DNA of 64,000 nucleotides from NCBI GenBank assembly GCA_036746695.1, contig DAIODP010000001.1:1116001-1180000 (forward strand). Direction: 5' to 3'. The position numbers were made by a program, and so were the translations under genes. Origin of the DNA: UBA3006 sp036746695 (GTDB lineage: Bacteria; Actinomycetota; Acidimicrobiia; Acidimicrobiales; Ilumatobacteraceae). A model generated the notes under the pieces. The model was not told the DNA's origin. It did not search any database and saw only the letters and a program-made list of their open reading frames with translations. Of the stretch, positions 50,436 through 59,415 are shown one piece after another (position 1 is the stretch's first letter; every line of letters begins with the position of its first letter).

Positions 50436-51101
50436 ATGCCCCATATTCCGGTGTTTATGCACGCAACTGGAAAATGGCGCCCTCGGTGGCGCGGTCGAGT
50501 TCACGCCCTTGCTGTTGCCATCACGATCCCCGCAGGCATCATTCTTACTCTTGTCACCCCAGCAGGCATTGCTCGATTTGCTGTCGGTGTTTATGCGCTG
50601 TCGTTACTTGCGTTGTACGCAACATCTGCCTCGTATCACTTGTTTACACGCTCAAAACGAAGTCAGCGCACAATGCAACAAGTGGATCATGCAATGGTCT
50701 ACGTGCTCATTGCTGGTTCGTACACGCCAGTGTGTCTGTTGGCTTTGCCACGCACCGTTGGCGTTCCCTTCTTGCTTGCAATTTGGGCGGCTGCAGCAGT
50801 GGGCATGGGGCTCAAGATCTCATGGAAAGCAAAGCGTGTTGGACATGCGCTGTACCTAATCATTGGCTGGGCTGCATTGATCATCTTGCCGTGGGCCTAT
50901 CACCGCGCAGGGTTTACAAGCCTGCTCTTGTACGCACTTGGCGGCATCGTTTACACCGTTGGCGCGGTGTTGTTTTACATGCAAAAACCAAAACTTATTC
51001 CGCACATCTTCGGATTTCACGAGGTCTGGCACGTGTTCACTGTTGTTGCCGGAATCCTGCAGTTTGCAGGAGTTGGCGTGTTGATTGCGCGCGTTGCCTA
51101 A
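50436..51101 (+). CDS. Hemolysin III-like membrane protein (PAQR family)
   Basis: A 221-residue protein with seven hydrophobic segments. The typical YqfA/HlyIII motifs are present: SASYHLFTRSK (conserved Ser/His), QVDHAMVYVLIAGSYTP (Asp/His), and a C-terminal FGFHEVWHVFTVVA with HxxxH. In related PAQR proteins these histidines and the aspartate bind zinc in a ceramidase- or hydrolase-like site. The ATG follows GAGGAGG at a good distance. In bacteria the family is poorly characterised; a membrane-lipid role is often suggested. It converges with the MFS gene, 6 bases apart. Confidence 0.88.
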   Translation: MPHIPVFMHATGKWRPRWRGRVHALAVAITIPAGIILTLVTPAGIARFAVGVYALSLLALYATSASYHLFTRSKRSQRTMQQVDHAMVYVLIAGSYTPVCLLALPRTVGVPFLLAIWAAAAVGMGLKISWKAKRVGHALYLIIGWAALIILPWAYHRAGFTSLLLYALGGIVYTVGAVLFYMQKPKLIPHIFGFHEVWHVFTVVAGILQFAGVGVLIARVA

Positions 51102-51107
51102 GTTGAT

Positions 51108-52403
51108 TTAGTTCTTTGGCTTGGGATCGCGGCGATTGACACCGAGCGAGACGATGGTGGCCGGAACAAAAAATGCACGGCCATGAAAAGAGACGTCATC
51201 CCAACTTTTTGTGGTGACCGGCGCATGCCATGCACGGATGCGATAAATAAGGAACAACAGGATCAATGCGTGCAGTGAAATGATTGACCATGCAAAGCCT
51301 TGCGTGCCGATGATGTCCAGAAATGGAGCCGCAACGAGCGGGCCGATCATTGCGCCGAAACCATACAGCGTGACAAGCTGCGAAGCCGCGGCCCCCATTT
51401 GTTCTTGCGACACCCAGTCGTTGGTGTAGGCACTACCAACTGCGTACAAGGGAAAACTGAAGCCCCCAATTGCAAATAGCAGCGCAGTCGTAGCCCAACT
51501 GCTCGGTGTTTGAGTAAGCATGAGTAAACCCATGACTATTACGGCGAACGAACTGAGCACGCCAATGATGCGTCGATCAATGTCGTCGGATGCCGAGGAG
51601 ATTGGCCAAGTGAGCGCCATGCCGCCAAGTTGGATGGCAGCAATCAAGATACCAACACGACCAACCCCAAGGCCCTCTCGAGTTGCATAGATGACGGCCA
51701 TGCCGAGCATGCCGCCGTGTGCGAGGCCAACGAGCAAGATGGTGCCGGCACCGGTTGGAACAATCTTTGCTAACTCGCGCAAGGTGATGTGCGTGTGGTT
51801 TTCTACTGCTGGCGTTGCGGCTTGCTCCGACATCACGACAGGAATGACTGCAAGCGATGAGACGACGGCAGCAAATGCAAAACCGGTGAGCGTGCGGGCA
51901 TCGAAATTGAATACGAGCAACTGGCCAGCGCCGTACGCACCAATAGTCACCACGTTGTACATGGCGAGAAGGCGGCCACGGAATGTATTGGTGGCGAGGC
52001 CGTTAAGCCACGACTCGGCAACAACGTAGAGACCCGCGAAACAAAAACCAGTGCTGGATCGCATGATGATCCACACCAACGGTGAGTCGTAGACACCAGT
52101 AATCAGAACCGAGGCGCTGAGCAACGAGGCGAGTGCGGCATAGACACGAATATGACCGACTTGTTTGAGTGCTCGAAGCGTGTACCAAGAACCGAGCAAG
52201 AAGCCCGCGTAATAGGCGGTGGTGATACCACCGCTGACGATGGTTGGAAGGTTTTTCAATTCTGCGCGGATGCCGACAAGGGTGCTGTAGACGCCGGCAG
52301 TGATTAACAGCAGGGCGAGGCCAGTGAAAAGCCCCCAAGTGGAGAGCAAAATCGTTCGTCGATTGGCGTTGAGTTTGGGGAGTAAACGCACCGCATCAGT
52401 CAA
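51108..52403 (-). CDS. Major facilitator superfamily transporter
   Basis: A 431-residue protein with about 12 hydrophobic segments in two halves joined by a loop near residue 205 (TPAVENHTHITLRELAKI). The first half has GLFTGLALLLITAGVYSTL and GFCFAGLYVVAESWLNG, as in the YcaD-like MFS group, and RGRLLAMYNVVTIGAYGAGQLL resembles the motif A/B region. The second half ends with a basic tail. The start is the TTG at 52403; a GTG four codons later is an alternative. Substrate is unknown. Genomic neighbours give no hint; it is followed on its upstream side by tRNA-Lys. Confidence 0.82.
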   Translation of the reverse strand: MTDAVRLLPKLNANRRTILLSTWGLFTGLALLLITAGVYSTLVGIRAELKNLPTIVSGGITTAYYAGFLLGSWYTLRALKQVGHIRVYAALASLLSASVLITGVYDSPLVWIIMRSSTGFCFAGLYVVAESWLNGLATNTFRGRLLAMYNVVTIGAYGAGQLLVFNFDARTLTGFAFAAVVSSLAVIPVVMSEQAATPAVENHTHITLRELAKIVPTGAGTILLVGLAHGGMLGMAVIYATREGLGVGRVGILIAAIQLGGMALTWPISSASDDIDRRIIGVLSSFAVIVMGLLMLTQTPSSWATTALLFAIGGFSFPLYAVGSAYTNDWVSQEQMGAAASQLVTLYGFGAMIGPLVAAPFLDIIGTQGFAWSIISLHALILLFLIYRIRAWHAPVTTKSWDDVSFHGRAFFVPATIVSLGVNRRDPKPKN

Positions 52404-52464
52404 GCACGGTGGATAGATCTGATTGAGTTTCTCCCGTTGTCAGCAACTAGCCTGAGTGCAATTC

Positions 52465-52537
<73 letters not shown>

Positions 52538-52555
52538 CTGCTGGCAGTGACGATA

Positions 52556-52582
52556 GTAGATATCTATTTTAGAGATACCTAC
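52556..52582. promoter_or_regulatory. Imperfect inverted repeat upstream of microprotein and copA
   Basis: GTAGATATCT (52556-52565) and AGATACCTAC (52573-52582) match in nine of ten bases around a 7-base spacer. GAGATACC (52572-52579) can alternatively pair with GGGTAATCTC downstream (52588-52597), so two mutually exclusive stems are possible. It lies 45 bases before the microprotein start. Operator or RNA switch is inferred from position only. Confidence 0.38.
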
Positions 52583-52626
52583 CAATGGGTAATCTCTTTG
52601 ACTGATACTCGTGCGATACTGAAGAC

Positions 52627-52743
52627 ATGATCATTTCACTGTTAATCGTTGTTGCAGTCGCCCTCGTAGGACACGTCGTTGTTTCGACAGCGGTGGACTC
52701 CTACAACGGCTACGGCGATAACGGCCCAGACTTCCGCCTCTAG
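52627..52743 (+). CDS. 38-residue single-span microprotein upstream of copA
   Basis: An ATG at 52627 opens a 39-codon frame ending in TAG (52741-52743). The product has a hydrophobic N-terminal segment (MIISLLIVVAVALVGHVVV) and a polar, Tyr/Asn/Gly/Asp-rich tail with no cysteine. It lies between tRNA-Lys and the copper ATPase on the same strand, 58 bases before copA. No strong Shine-Dalgarno is visible (weak GAAGAC). The sharp hydrophobic/polar split and clean stop make it plausible as a small membrane protein, perhaps a partner of the copper pump. Too short to match any family by eye. Confidence 0.5.
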   Translation: MIISLLIVVAVALVGHVVVSTAVDSYNGYGDNGPDFRL

Positions 52744-52801
52744 ATCACACGGCACCGCAAACGGTGTCTGAGAGCTCCTCGCTAGGGCGAGACTGTAGGT
52801 A

Positions 52802-55072
52802 ATGAGCGCAGTCGAAGCAGTTACGAACCAAGTCGATTTATCCATCACTGGGATGTCGTGCAACGCGTGCGCCATGTCAATCGAGAAGGGCTTGCTCGCA
52901 CTCGATTCGGTGGAAGCCACAGTCAACTTTGCGACCGAATCGGCAAGGATCACGTTCGACCCATCGATTGTTGATGTTGCGCACCTAGTTTCCACTGTCG
53001 AATCGCTTGGATATGGCGCACGAACCCTTGCCGAGACAACACCCGACATGTTGGATGCAGAAGTTCGGGAACGCGTTGCATCACTGAAGGCGCGTTTAAC
53101 GATCAGCGCCGGTTTGGGTGTGCCGGTAGTGATGGTCTCGATGGTGACGGCGTTGCAGTTTAAGAATTGGCAGTGGTTCGCGTTGTTGTTATCGGCACCG
53201 GTTGTCACATGGGGTGCGTGGCCATTTCATCGCGCCGCATTAATGAATGCGCGACACCGAAACACCACGATGGATACGTTGATCTCGCTTGGTGTGTTTG
53301 CGGCAACTGCGTGGTCGGTCTGGGCGTTGATATGGGGAGACGTAACAGCGCATTCAGAGATGATTGGGATGAGCGGTGGAATCCATGTCTATTTTGAGGT
53401 TGCAGTCGCAGTAACGATTTTCCTTTTGGCTGGCAGATATTTCGAGGCTCGAGCAAAGCGACGTGCTGGCGATGCTTTGCGCGCACTATTGGCACTTGGC
53501 GCACGAACTGCAACGGTGTTGCGCGATGGCGAAGAGGTGGTCATTGACGCTGCTCTCGTCAAAGTTGGAGAGCGATTTGTGGTTCGGCCCGGGGAAATAA
53601 TTGCAGCCGATGGAATAGTCGAAGAGGGTGAATCGTCAATTGATGCATCCATGTTGACTGGCGAGAGCGTGCCGGTAGACGTTCGAAGCGGAAGCAAGGT
53701 AACGGGGACTACGGTCAATCTCTCTGGCCGTTTGATTGTTAAGGCGCGACGGGTTGGCGCCGATTCGACATTTGCTCAGATGACGAAACTGGTGCGTGAT
53801 GCACAGTCGACGAAAGCGCCGGTACAAAAACTGGCGGATCGAGTAAGCAGTGTGTTTGTTCCAACCGTGATTGTGTTGGCACTACTTACTTTCTTGGCGT
53901 GGTACTTCTTGGGCGATGATGTTGATCGCGTTGCCGATTCGTTTACGGCTGCAGTTGCTGTGCTGATCATTGCTTGCCCGTGTGCACTTGGTTTGGCCAC
54001 ACCAACAGCGCTGATGGTGGGAAGTGGACGTGCTGCGCAAATGGGAATTGTGATTAAGGGTGTGGACGTTTTACAAAGTACGCGTCGTATCGACACGGTG
54101 GTCTTTGATAAGACCGGGACGGTGACTACGGGCGTGATGCAACTTGTTGATGTTGTGGTGGGCGTTGGGGCTACGCGTGCAGAGGTGCTGGGTTTGGCTG
54201 GTGTCGTAGAGCACGCAAGCGAGCACCCGGTGGCAAAGGCAATTGCGTCGGCAGCCAAAGCCGAATTGGGTCAATTGGAAAGCGTGCAGCAGTTTGAATC
54301 GGTGGCTGGCATGGGAACGTCTGGAGTTGTCGACGGCAAACGTGTGTTGGTTGGTGGTGAAGCATTAATGAATTCGCGCACCGTCATTATTTCGGCAACG
54401 CTACGAAGCGCATTGCAAGAGGCTCGTAATGGTGGCAACACGGCGGTGCTGGTTGCCTATGACGGTTCGGCGAAGGCTGTTTGTGTTGTCGCAGATCGAC
54501 CGAAGCAAAATAGTGCAGCCGCAATTGCTCAGTTGCGAAACCTAGGTTTGCGTCCGGTGCTACTGACAGGGGACAATCGCGCAACTGCAGTGGCTGTTGC
54601 AGAACAAGTGGGCATAGAGACCGACGATCAACATGTGATCGCTGGAGTGTTGCCGGCCGAAAAGGTACGGATAGTTGCCGATTTACAGGAACGCGGTTAC
54701 GCGGTTGCGATGGTTGGCGACGGTGTGAATGATGCTGCAGCGCTTGCGCAAGCAGACGTAGGTATTGCAATGGGCACGGGGACAGACGTGGCGATGAATG
54801 CAAGTGACTTGACGATCGTGAGCGGCGACTTGCGCTTGGTGTCTGACGCAATTTTGTTGTCTCGAGCAACGCTACGCACAATTAGCGCAAACGTTTTTTG
54901 GGCTTTTGCCTACAACGTTGCGGCAATTCCGTTAGCGGCGCTTGGGTATATGAACCCGATGTGGGCTGGTTTGGCAATGGCGTTCTCTAGCGTCTTTGTG
55001 GTGAGCAATTCGTTGCGCCTGCGGACGGCAAAACTTACGCCGCATACTGCATTCGTTCACGCAACTCGATAA
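52802..55072 (+). CDS. copA: Copper-translocating P1B-type ATPase
   Basis: Exports Cu(I) from the cytoplasm using ATP. The 756-residue protein has one N-terminal heavy-metal-associated domain with GMSCNAC at 17-23. Spans begin near residue 98, with a TGES actuator motif at 286-289, CPC in the sixth span (391-396, ACPCAL), phosphorylation motif DKTGT at 436-440, the SEHPVAKAI (P1B His-Pro) motif near 479, and MVGDGVNDAAALAQADVG near 640. Cu(I) specificity follows from CPC and the final-span residues (N-x6-YN and M-SS pattern, FAYN, MAFSS). No csoR is adjacent. A 58-base leader before the start contains two short hairpins (near 52750-52766 and 52775-52790). Confidence 0.93.
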   Translation: MSAVEAVTNQVDLSITGMSCNACAMSIEKGLLALDSVEATVNFATESARITFDPSIVDVAHLVSTVESLGYGARTLAETTPDMLDAEVRERVASLKARLTISAGLGVPVVMVSMVTALQFKNWQWFALLLSAPVVTWGAWPFHRAALMNARHRNTTMDTLISLGVFAATAWSVWALIWGDVTAHSEMIGMSGGIHVYFEVAVAVTIFLLAGRYFEARAKRRAGDALRALLALGARTATVLRDGEEVVIDAALVKVGERFVVRPGEIIAADGIVEEGESSIDASMLTGESVPVDVRSGSKVTGTTVNLSGRLIVKARRVGADSTFAQMTKLVRDAQSTKAPVQKLADRVSSVFVPTVIVLALLTFLAWYFLGDDVDRVADSFTAAVAVLIIACPCALGLATPTALMVGSGRAAQMGIVIKGVDVLQSTRRIDTVVFDKTGTVTTGVMQLVDVVVGVGATRAEVLGLAGVVEHASEHPVAKAIASAAKAELGQLESVQQFESVAGMGTSGVVDGKRVLVGGEALMNSRTVIISATLRSALQEARNGGNTAVLVAYDGSAKAVCVVADRPKQNSAAAIAQLRNLGLRPVLLTGDNRATAVAVAEQVGIETDDQHVIAGVLPAEKVRIVADLQERGYAVAMVGDGVNDAAALAQADVGIAMGTGTDVAMNASDLTIVSGDLRLVSDAILLSRATLRTISANVFWAFAYNVAAIPLAALGYMNPMWAGLAMAFSSVFVVSNSLRLRTAKLTPHTAFVHATR

Positions 55073-55796
55073 GCGCAGTGTGCTGCCAGGCGCGAATCGT
55101 GCGCAACGAAACCCCGTATTCTTCGGCGGCAGCGCGTTGAGAAACTCCGCCGAGTAACAAGTCGAGCATGGCTCTGGATTTTGAAGAAAATGTCCATGTG
55201 TTCAGTTGCGAGCGAAGTTCTGCCAATACTGCGACAGCATCGCGCTCGGTGTTGGTTTCTTCGCACTGAAACTCGAAGTTGTCGGACATGGGAACGGTGA
55301 GTAATTCCTTCACTCGAGTTTTGTGAACGAATGATCGATACTCGGAGTCGCGAACCAAGTTGGAGGCAACTTTGGCTGGGCGTTTGATTATTGGATAAGT
55401 GCGAATGAGCACCCACGCGTTGGAGACGGTGTCCACGATGGCGTCGTTAAACCCGCCAACGTTGATGCGGCCCCGACGGCTGGCAATTGCGATGAGTGGA
55501 GGCAAGATGCGCTGCAGCACGATTCGCGTGGCCAAGTCGTCATCGGCGGCTCGAATGACTAGCTGGAGTAGGTATTGATCTCCCTCGGAGTCTTTCGGTG
55601 GGCGGCTGTAGCCAGATCGGTACAAGACCTCGTCGAGGTGCTTAATGCGCGGCCCGGGAAGCCCCCAACTGTTGACTTTGCGCAGTGCGTTTTGATCGCA
55701 TTGCATTGTTGTCCATTCGTTGACGAGGTTTCGCACGAGTGGAGACGAACCCGATGGGTGAATGAGTGTGGGTGTTTGCAGTGTTGAAGTGGTCAT
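55035..55796 (-). CDS. Sigma-70-region-4-like HTH protein
   Basis: A 253-residue protein from the ATG at 55796; the open frame extends to 55862, but that part has no clear conservation. The middle (about 70-190) is helical with a LVIRAADDDLATRIVLQ region. The C-terminal 55 residues read LLLGGVSQRAAAEEYGVSLRTIRAWQHTALIELRERM, a helix-turn-helix like sigma-factor region 4. No region 2 (-10 recognition) motif is seen, so this is more likely a regulator than a sigma factor. It converges with copA, overlapping by 38 bases, and is divergent from the dienelactone hydrolase gene. Target genes are unknown. Confidence 0.63.
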   Translation of the reverse strand: MTTSTLQTPTLIHPSGSSPLVRNLVNEWTTMQCDQNALRKVNSWGLPGPRIKHLDEVLYRSGYSRPPKDSEGDQYLLQLVIRAADDDLATRIVLQRILPPLIAIASRRGRINVGGFNDAIVDTVSNAWVLIRTYPIIKRPAKVASNLVRDSEYRSFVHKTRVKELLTVPMSDNFEFQCEETNTERDAVAVLAELRSQLNTWTFSSKSRAMLDLLLGGVSQRAAAEEYGVSLRTIRAWQHTALIELRERMQYAA

Positions 55797-55891
55797 GCCA
55801 TGCATGATCCAGATGCGAAACACCCAGATGGTCACCGACAGAATCACCCAAAGTCTCACCAAGTTGGAATGACTGCGTAGATTAAGGGCTT

Positions 55892-56548
55892 ATGAGAATT
55901 GTTTTACCATCAGGAACACCGGCCGAGATTGATCAATCCGCAGCAAACCCAAGCATGGGATTGGTAATCATCCCCGATATTTTTGGACTCAGACCCCTAT
56001 TCGAAGTAATGGTTGCCAGATTTGCCAAAGAGTGGAACATGGCTGTCATTGCATTTGAGCCATTTCCTGGTCGCACCTTTTCTGATGATGTAGCCGAGCG
56101 GTTTGCGGCAATGTCGCAATTGGATGATGACGTCATAATGCGCGATGCGACGCAAGCGGCCGATGCGCTGGGTGTGGAGCGAGTGGGCTTAATTGGTTAC
56201 TGCATGGGTGGAATGTATTGCCATAAGGCAGCGCAGCATGAAAGATTTGCGCGTATCGCATCGTTTTACGGAATGATTCACGTTCCCTCCGACTGGGCCG
56301 GGCCAAAACAGGCAGAACCGATTGCGTGTTTGAAAGCAGGCAACGCCGACCGTGTGCTGGCGATTATTGGTTCGCAAGACCCGTATACGCCGGCTGCACA
56401 AGTAGACGAGTTGCGCGATGCAGGAGTAACAGTTGTGGAATACAAGGAAGCTGCGCATGGCTTTGCTCATGACTCGGCTCGGCCCGCACATAGAGCCGAA
56501 GATGCGGCTGATGCGTTTTCACGAACGCATCGTTGGTTGCTTAGCTAG
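55892..56548 (+). CDS. Dienelactone hydrolase family protein
   Basis: A 218-residue alpha/beta hydrolase. The catalytic triad of the dienelactone hydrolase family is visible: Cys in GLIGYCMGGMYCH (about 107-119), Asp in IIGSQDPYTP (about 156-165) and His in EAAHGFAHD (about 190-198). DIFGLRPLF near the N-terminus is also typical. These enzymes open cyclic lactones or ester bonds in aromatic-compound breakdown and other pathways; the substrate here is not evident. TAGATT eight bases before the ATG could be a -10 box of a near-leaderless transcript. The 3' end overlaps the convergent Crp gene by 8 bases. Confidence 0.87.
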   Translation: MRIVLPSGTPAEIDQSAANPSMGLVIIPDIFGLRPLFEVMVARFAKEWNMAVIAFEPFPGRTFSDDVAERFAAMSQLDDDVIMRDATQAADALGVERVGLIGYCMGGMYCHKAAQHERFARIASFYGMIHVPSDWAGPKQAEPIACLKAGNADRVLAIIGSQDPYTPAAQVDELRDAGVTVVEYKEAAHGFAHDSARPAHRAEDAADAFSRTHRWLLS

Positions 56549-57206
56549 AACGAACTTCCATGCGGTCGCGCATCTTGATGTGATAACGACGATCCTGTTG
56601 CTCGAGCCAACCTAAACGAATGAAACTTGCGATGGCTTTGTTGACGCGCTCTCGCGAGGCTCCAACCATGCCGGCCAGTTCTTCCTGAGTTACAGGCAGT
56701 ACAAATTCGTTGCTGCCACCAGAAAGCTCGAGCAATCTTTTTGCAGTACGGCCAGTTACGTCAAGGAAAACGCTGTCGGCTAATACTTCGTCCATGGTGC
56801 GCAAGCGTGCAGCAAGAAGTGTGATCACTCCCCACAACATGTCTGGGTGTTGCGACATTTGCTCACGAATTGGTGCATAAGCAATGCGCAAAACCGAAGA
56901 TGGTTCGATTGCTCGGGCCATTGCGCTGCGTGGGCCGTTGTCGAGCATCCCAAGTTCGCCGAACAAGTCGCCAGTTTCCATGAGCGCAAGCATGCTCTCT
57001 CTGCTATCGAGTGGCTTATTGCCGATGGCAATTGCAATGCGACCGCTGAGCACTACGAATAGTGCGTCTGGGCTGTCACCTTCGTTGAATAAAACATCGC
57101 CTCGTTGCAACTTTTGTGTTTGGGCCAGGGCACCAAGCTGGGTAAGTACTGCTGGAGGTGTTTGAGCAAAAAATGAGGTTTGGGAGAGTAGTTCTTCGTG
57201 TGTCAT
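56541..57206 (-). CDS. Crp/Fnr-family transcriptional regulator
   Basis: A 221-residue regulator with an N-terminal cyclic-nucleotide-binding barrel (about 15-125) containing GDVLFNEGDSPDALFVVLSG and FGELGMLDNGPRSAMARA, the phosphate-binding cassette with Arg-Ser as in cAMP-binding Crp. A C-terminal winged helix-turn-helix follows (VTQEELAGMVGASRERVNKAIASF). The match of cassette residues suggests cAMP binding, similar to mycobacterial Crp. It is divergent from ispD (25 bases between starts). Its promoter likely overlaps ispD's; TACCGT lies 10 bases before the ATG. Confidence 0.92.
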   Translation of the reverse strand: MTHEELLSQTSFFAQTPPAVLTQLGALAQTQKLQRGDVLFNEGDSPDALFVVLSGRIAIAIGNKPLDSRESMLALMETGDLFGELGMLDNGPRSAMARAIEPSSVLRIAYAPIREQMSQHPDMLWGVITLLAARLRTMDEVLADSVFLDVTGRTAKRLLELSGGSNEFVLPVTQEELAGMVGASRERVNKAIASFIRLGWLEQQDRRYHIKMRDRMEVRSS

Positions 57207-57231
57207 GCGAACTAGAACGGTACTACCCTAA

Positions 57232-57882
57232 ATGAGCGTGACAACCGCAGCGAACGAGATTGTTTGGACAATCGTGGTCGCGGCGGGCACTGGGGCTCGA
57301 TTTGGTGGGCCAAAACAGTTTGCGATGCTTGGCGATCGGCGAGTTCTTGACTGGTCGGTAGAAACGGCGCGGGGCGTTAGTTCGGGAGTGGTCGTGGTGC
57401 TGCCCGAAGCCGAAGCAGAACGCGAAGGTGGCGTGATTGGCGGTGCAACCCGCAGCGAATCGGTGCGCCGTGGTTTGGCCGCTGTTCCCCCAGAAGCAAC
57501 CGTTATTTGTGTGCATGATGCTGCACGTCCTTTTGCAACCGAACATCTATATATGGAAGTAATTGCTCAAGTGCACCTTGGTGCTGATGGCGCAGTACCG
57601 GCGCTGGCGGTCACGGACACAATTAAGCAAGTTGATGCCAGCAACGTGGTGGTGCATACACCCGACCGGTCGTCACTTGTGGCAGTGCAAACACCGCAGG
57701 CATTTCGCGCAGGCGTGTTGCGCACAGCACATGCATCATCGCCTGAAGGAACAGATGATGCGACACTCTTAGAGGTGTTAGGTAGGAAAGTGGTTGTCGT
57801 GGCTGGCGAAATGTTGAACCGCAAACTGACGGCACCCGAGGATTTGGAATGGGCTCGCGCCACCGCGCGAACCGAAGTGTGA
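57232..57882 (+). CDS. ispD: 2-C-methyl-D-erythritol 4-phosphate cytidylyltransferase
   Basis: Third enzyme of the MEP isoprenoid pathway, making CDP-methylerythritol. The 216-residue protein begins with VVAAGTGARFGGPKQF (CTP-binding, with the catalytic Lys), then DWSVETAR, IGGATRSESVRRGL, VCVHDAARPF and TPQAFRAGVL, all IspD motifs. It is 16 bases before ispF, as in many actinobacteria. A role in supplying carotenoid precursors (see the right end of the window) follows from the pathway. Confidence 0.94.
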   Translation: MSVTTAANEIVWTIVVAAGTGARFGGPKQFAMLGDRRVLDWSVETARGVSSGVVVVLPEAEAEREGGVIGGATRSESVRRGLAAVPPEATVICVHDAARPFATEHLYMEVIAQVHLGADGAVPALAVTDTIKQVDASNVVVHTPDRSSLVAVQTPQAFRAGVLRTAHASSPEGTDDATLLEVLGRKVVVVAGEMLNRKLTAPEDLEWARATARTEV

Positions 57883-57898
57883 AAAGGTAGAACGAACA

Positions 57899-58390
57899 AT
57901 GACGGTGCAGACACGCGTAGGACAAGGTTTTGATATCCATCGATTTGTCGATGGGCCGTCGGACCGCGTGTTGGTGCTTGGTGGCGTCACGTTCGCAGGA
58001 GAGCGTGCACTTGTCGGGCACAGCGATGCTGATGTCATTGCACATGCAGTGGCCGACGCCTTGCTGGGCGCCGCTGGTCTTGGCGATATTGGGCAACACT
58101 TTCCTGACACCGAACCGCAATGGAAAAATGTTGACTCATTGAAGTTGCTGGAAAAAGTTGCCGCAATGTTGGGCGAGGCTGGTTACGAAATTGGCAACGT
58201 CGATTGCTCCGTTGTGTGTGAACGACCGAAGCTTGCTCCACACCGTGATGCAATGCAACAAAACTTAAGCAAGGCCGCAGGTGCGCCAGTGTCGGTGAAA
58301 GGGCGCCGGGCCGAAGGCTTGGGTGCGCTTGGTCGCGAAGAAGGCATTGCCTGCTGGGCGGTTGCCGTTATAGAACGGAAGATCTCATGA
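57899..58390 (+). CDS. ispF: 2-C-methyl-D-erythritol 2,4-cyclodiphosphate synthase
   Basis: Fifth enzyme of the MEP pathway; converts CDP-ME 2-phosphate to the cyclodiphosphate. The 163-residue trimer-type protein has RVGQGFDIHRF (metal Asp/His), LVGHSDADVIAHAVADALLGAAGLGDIG, HFPDTEPQWK, and the C-terminal RRAEGLGALGREEGIACWAV. All catalytic and zinc-binding residues are present. The last 4 bases overlap the start of rlmB. Confidence 0.95.
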   Translation: MTVQTRVGQGFDIHRFVDGPSDRVLVLGGVTFAGERALVGHSDADVIAHAVADALLGAAGLGDIGQHFPDTEPQWKNVDSLKLLEKVAAMLGEAGYEIGNVDCSVVCERPKLAPHRDAMQQNLSKAAGAPVSVKGRRAEGLGALGREEGIACWAVAVIERKIS

Positions 58391-59349
58391 AGCCACGTAG
58401 TTCAGGTTCTGGTCGAGGAAAAAACCTAAGTGGTACAAAACGTTTAGGTGCAAAAACTGGAGCACCTCGCGGTGCCAAACCAGGTGCGCCTCGTAGTGCG
58501 AAGCAGGCACCAAGACAATCTCTCAAGGAACGACCGAAGCGCCCTGCTGCTGTGCGAGATGCGCATAGCCCTCGTGCACCGCGGCCAGATCAGCACGGCT
58601 TGGGTGGTGCACAGATTGAAGGTAGGCAAGCCGTACGAGAGTTGTTGATCGCGCGAAAGCGCCGCGCATTTGAAGTTTGGATTTCAAATGACATCGATGA
58701 CAACGAAGTAATCAATGACATCATCGAGTTAGCAAATGATCAACGTGTTCCTGTTCGTCGTGTTGCTCGAAAAGAAATTGAGCGCGAGGCACGAAGCGAA
58801 GCCCCGCAAGGTGTGCTGGCGATGGCAGCACCTATTCCAGATGTCGACTTGGCCTATCTCATTGGAGATCTAGCCTCGAAGAAGCCAAAGCTCTTGATCG
58901 CTGTGGATGGAGTAACAGACCCTGGCAACCTCGGAGCGATCTTGCGATCGTGCGATGGTGCCGGAGTTGACGGCGTGATTTTGCCTCGTCACCGAGCCGT
59001 GCACATTACGCCGACGGCTGCCAAGTCGGCCGCAGGTGCTGCTGAATACGTACCGATGTGTGTTGTTGGTGGGCTGCCGACTGCGTTGCAACAAATAAAA
59101 GACGCGGGAGTGTGGATTGTTGGCTTGCACGACGCTGCCGACAAGAGCATTTTTGAATTGGGCTCACTTGGCGACGAATCCATTTGTTTGGTGCTTGGAG
59201 CAGAAGGCCCTGGACTGTCGCGTCTGGTGCGGGAACGCTGTGATGTATTGGTCAATATTCCAATGTTGGGCGCATTATCTTCGCTCAACGTTTCTGTGGC
59301 GGCGGCGTTGGCAACCTATGAAGTCGTCCGTTTACGCTCCTTGAAATAG
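58387..59349 (+). CDS. rlmB: 23S rRNA (guanosine-2'-O-)-methyltransferase, RlmB/TrmH-type
   Basis: SPOUT-class methyltransferase. The 320-residue protein begins with a basic, low-complexity extension (about 1-70, rich in Gly/Lys/Arg/Pro). A substrate-binding N-terminal domain follows (GRQAVRELLIARKRRAFEVW) and then the knotted SAM domain, with DPGNLGAILRSCDGAGVDGV, LVLGAEGPGLSRLV and LNVSVAAALATYEVVRL. The extension is common in actinobacterial homologues and likely binds RNA. The target guanosine cannot be deduced directly, though this family in the ispD-ispF-cysS-type neighbourhood usually modifies G2251. It overlaps ispF by 4 bases. Confidence 0.9.
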   Translation: MKPRSSGSGRGKNLSGTKRLGAKTGAPRGAKPGAPRSAKQAPRQSLKERPKRPAAVRDAHSPRAPRPDQHGLGGAQIEGRQAVRELLIARKRRAFEVWISNDIDDNEVINDIIELANDQRVPVRRVARKEIEREARSEAPQGVLAMAAPIPDVDLAYLIGDLASKKPKLLIAVDGVTDPGNLGAILRSCDGAGVDGVILPRHRAVHITPTAAKSAAGAAEYVPMCVVGGLPTALQQIKDAGVWIVGLHDAADKSIFELGSLGDESICLVLGAEGPGLSRLVRERCDVLVNIPMLGALSSLNVSVAAALATYEVVRLRSLK

Positions 59350-59415
59350 AACAATTCGGTTCCCTCGGAAGTGAGTTTGCGCCGTATCATTAAGGCGCTT
59401 AGTGAAGAAGGTTTG

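Noticed and set aside
59379..59398. GCGCC/GGCGC hairpin as terminator of rlmB
   Set aside because: The stem is only 5 bp with a 10-base loop and no T-run follows.
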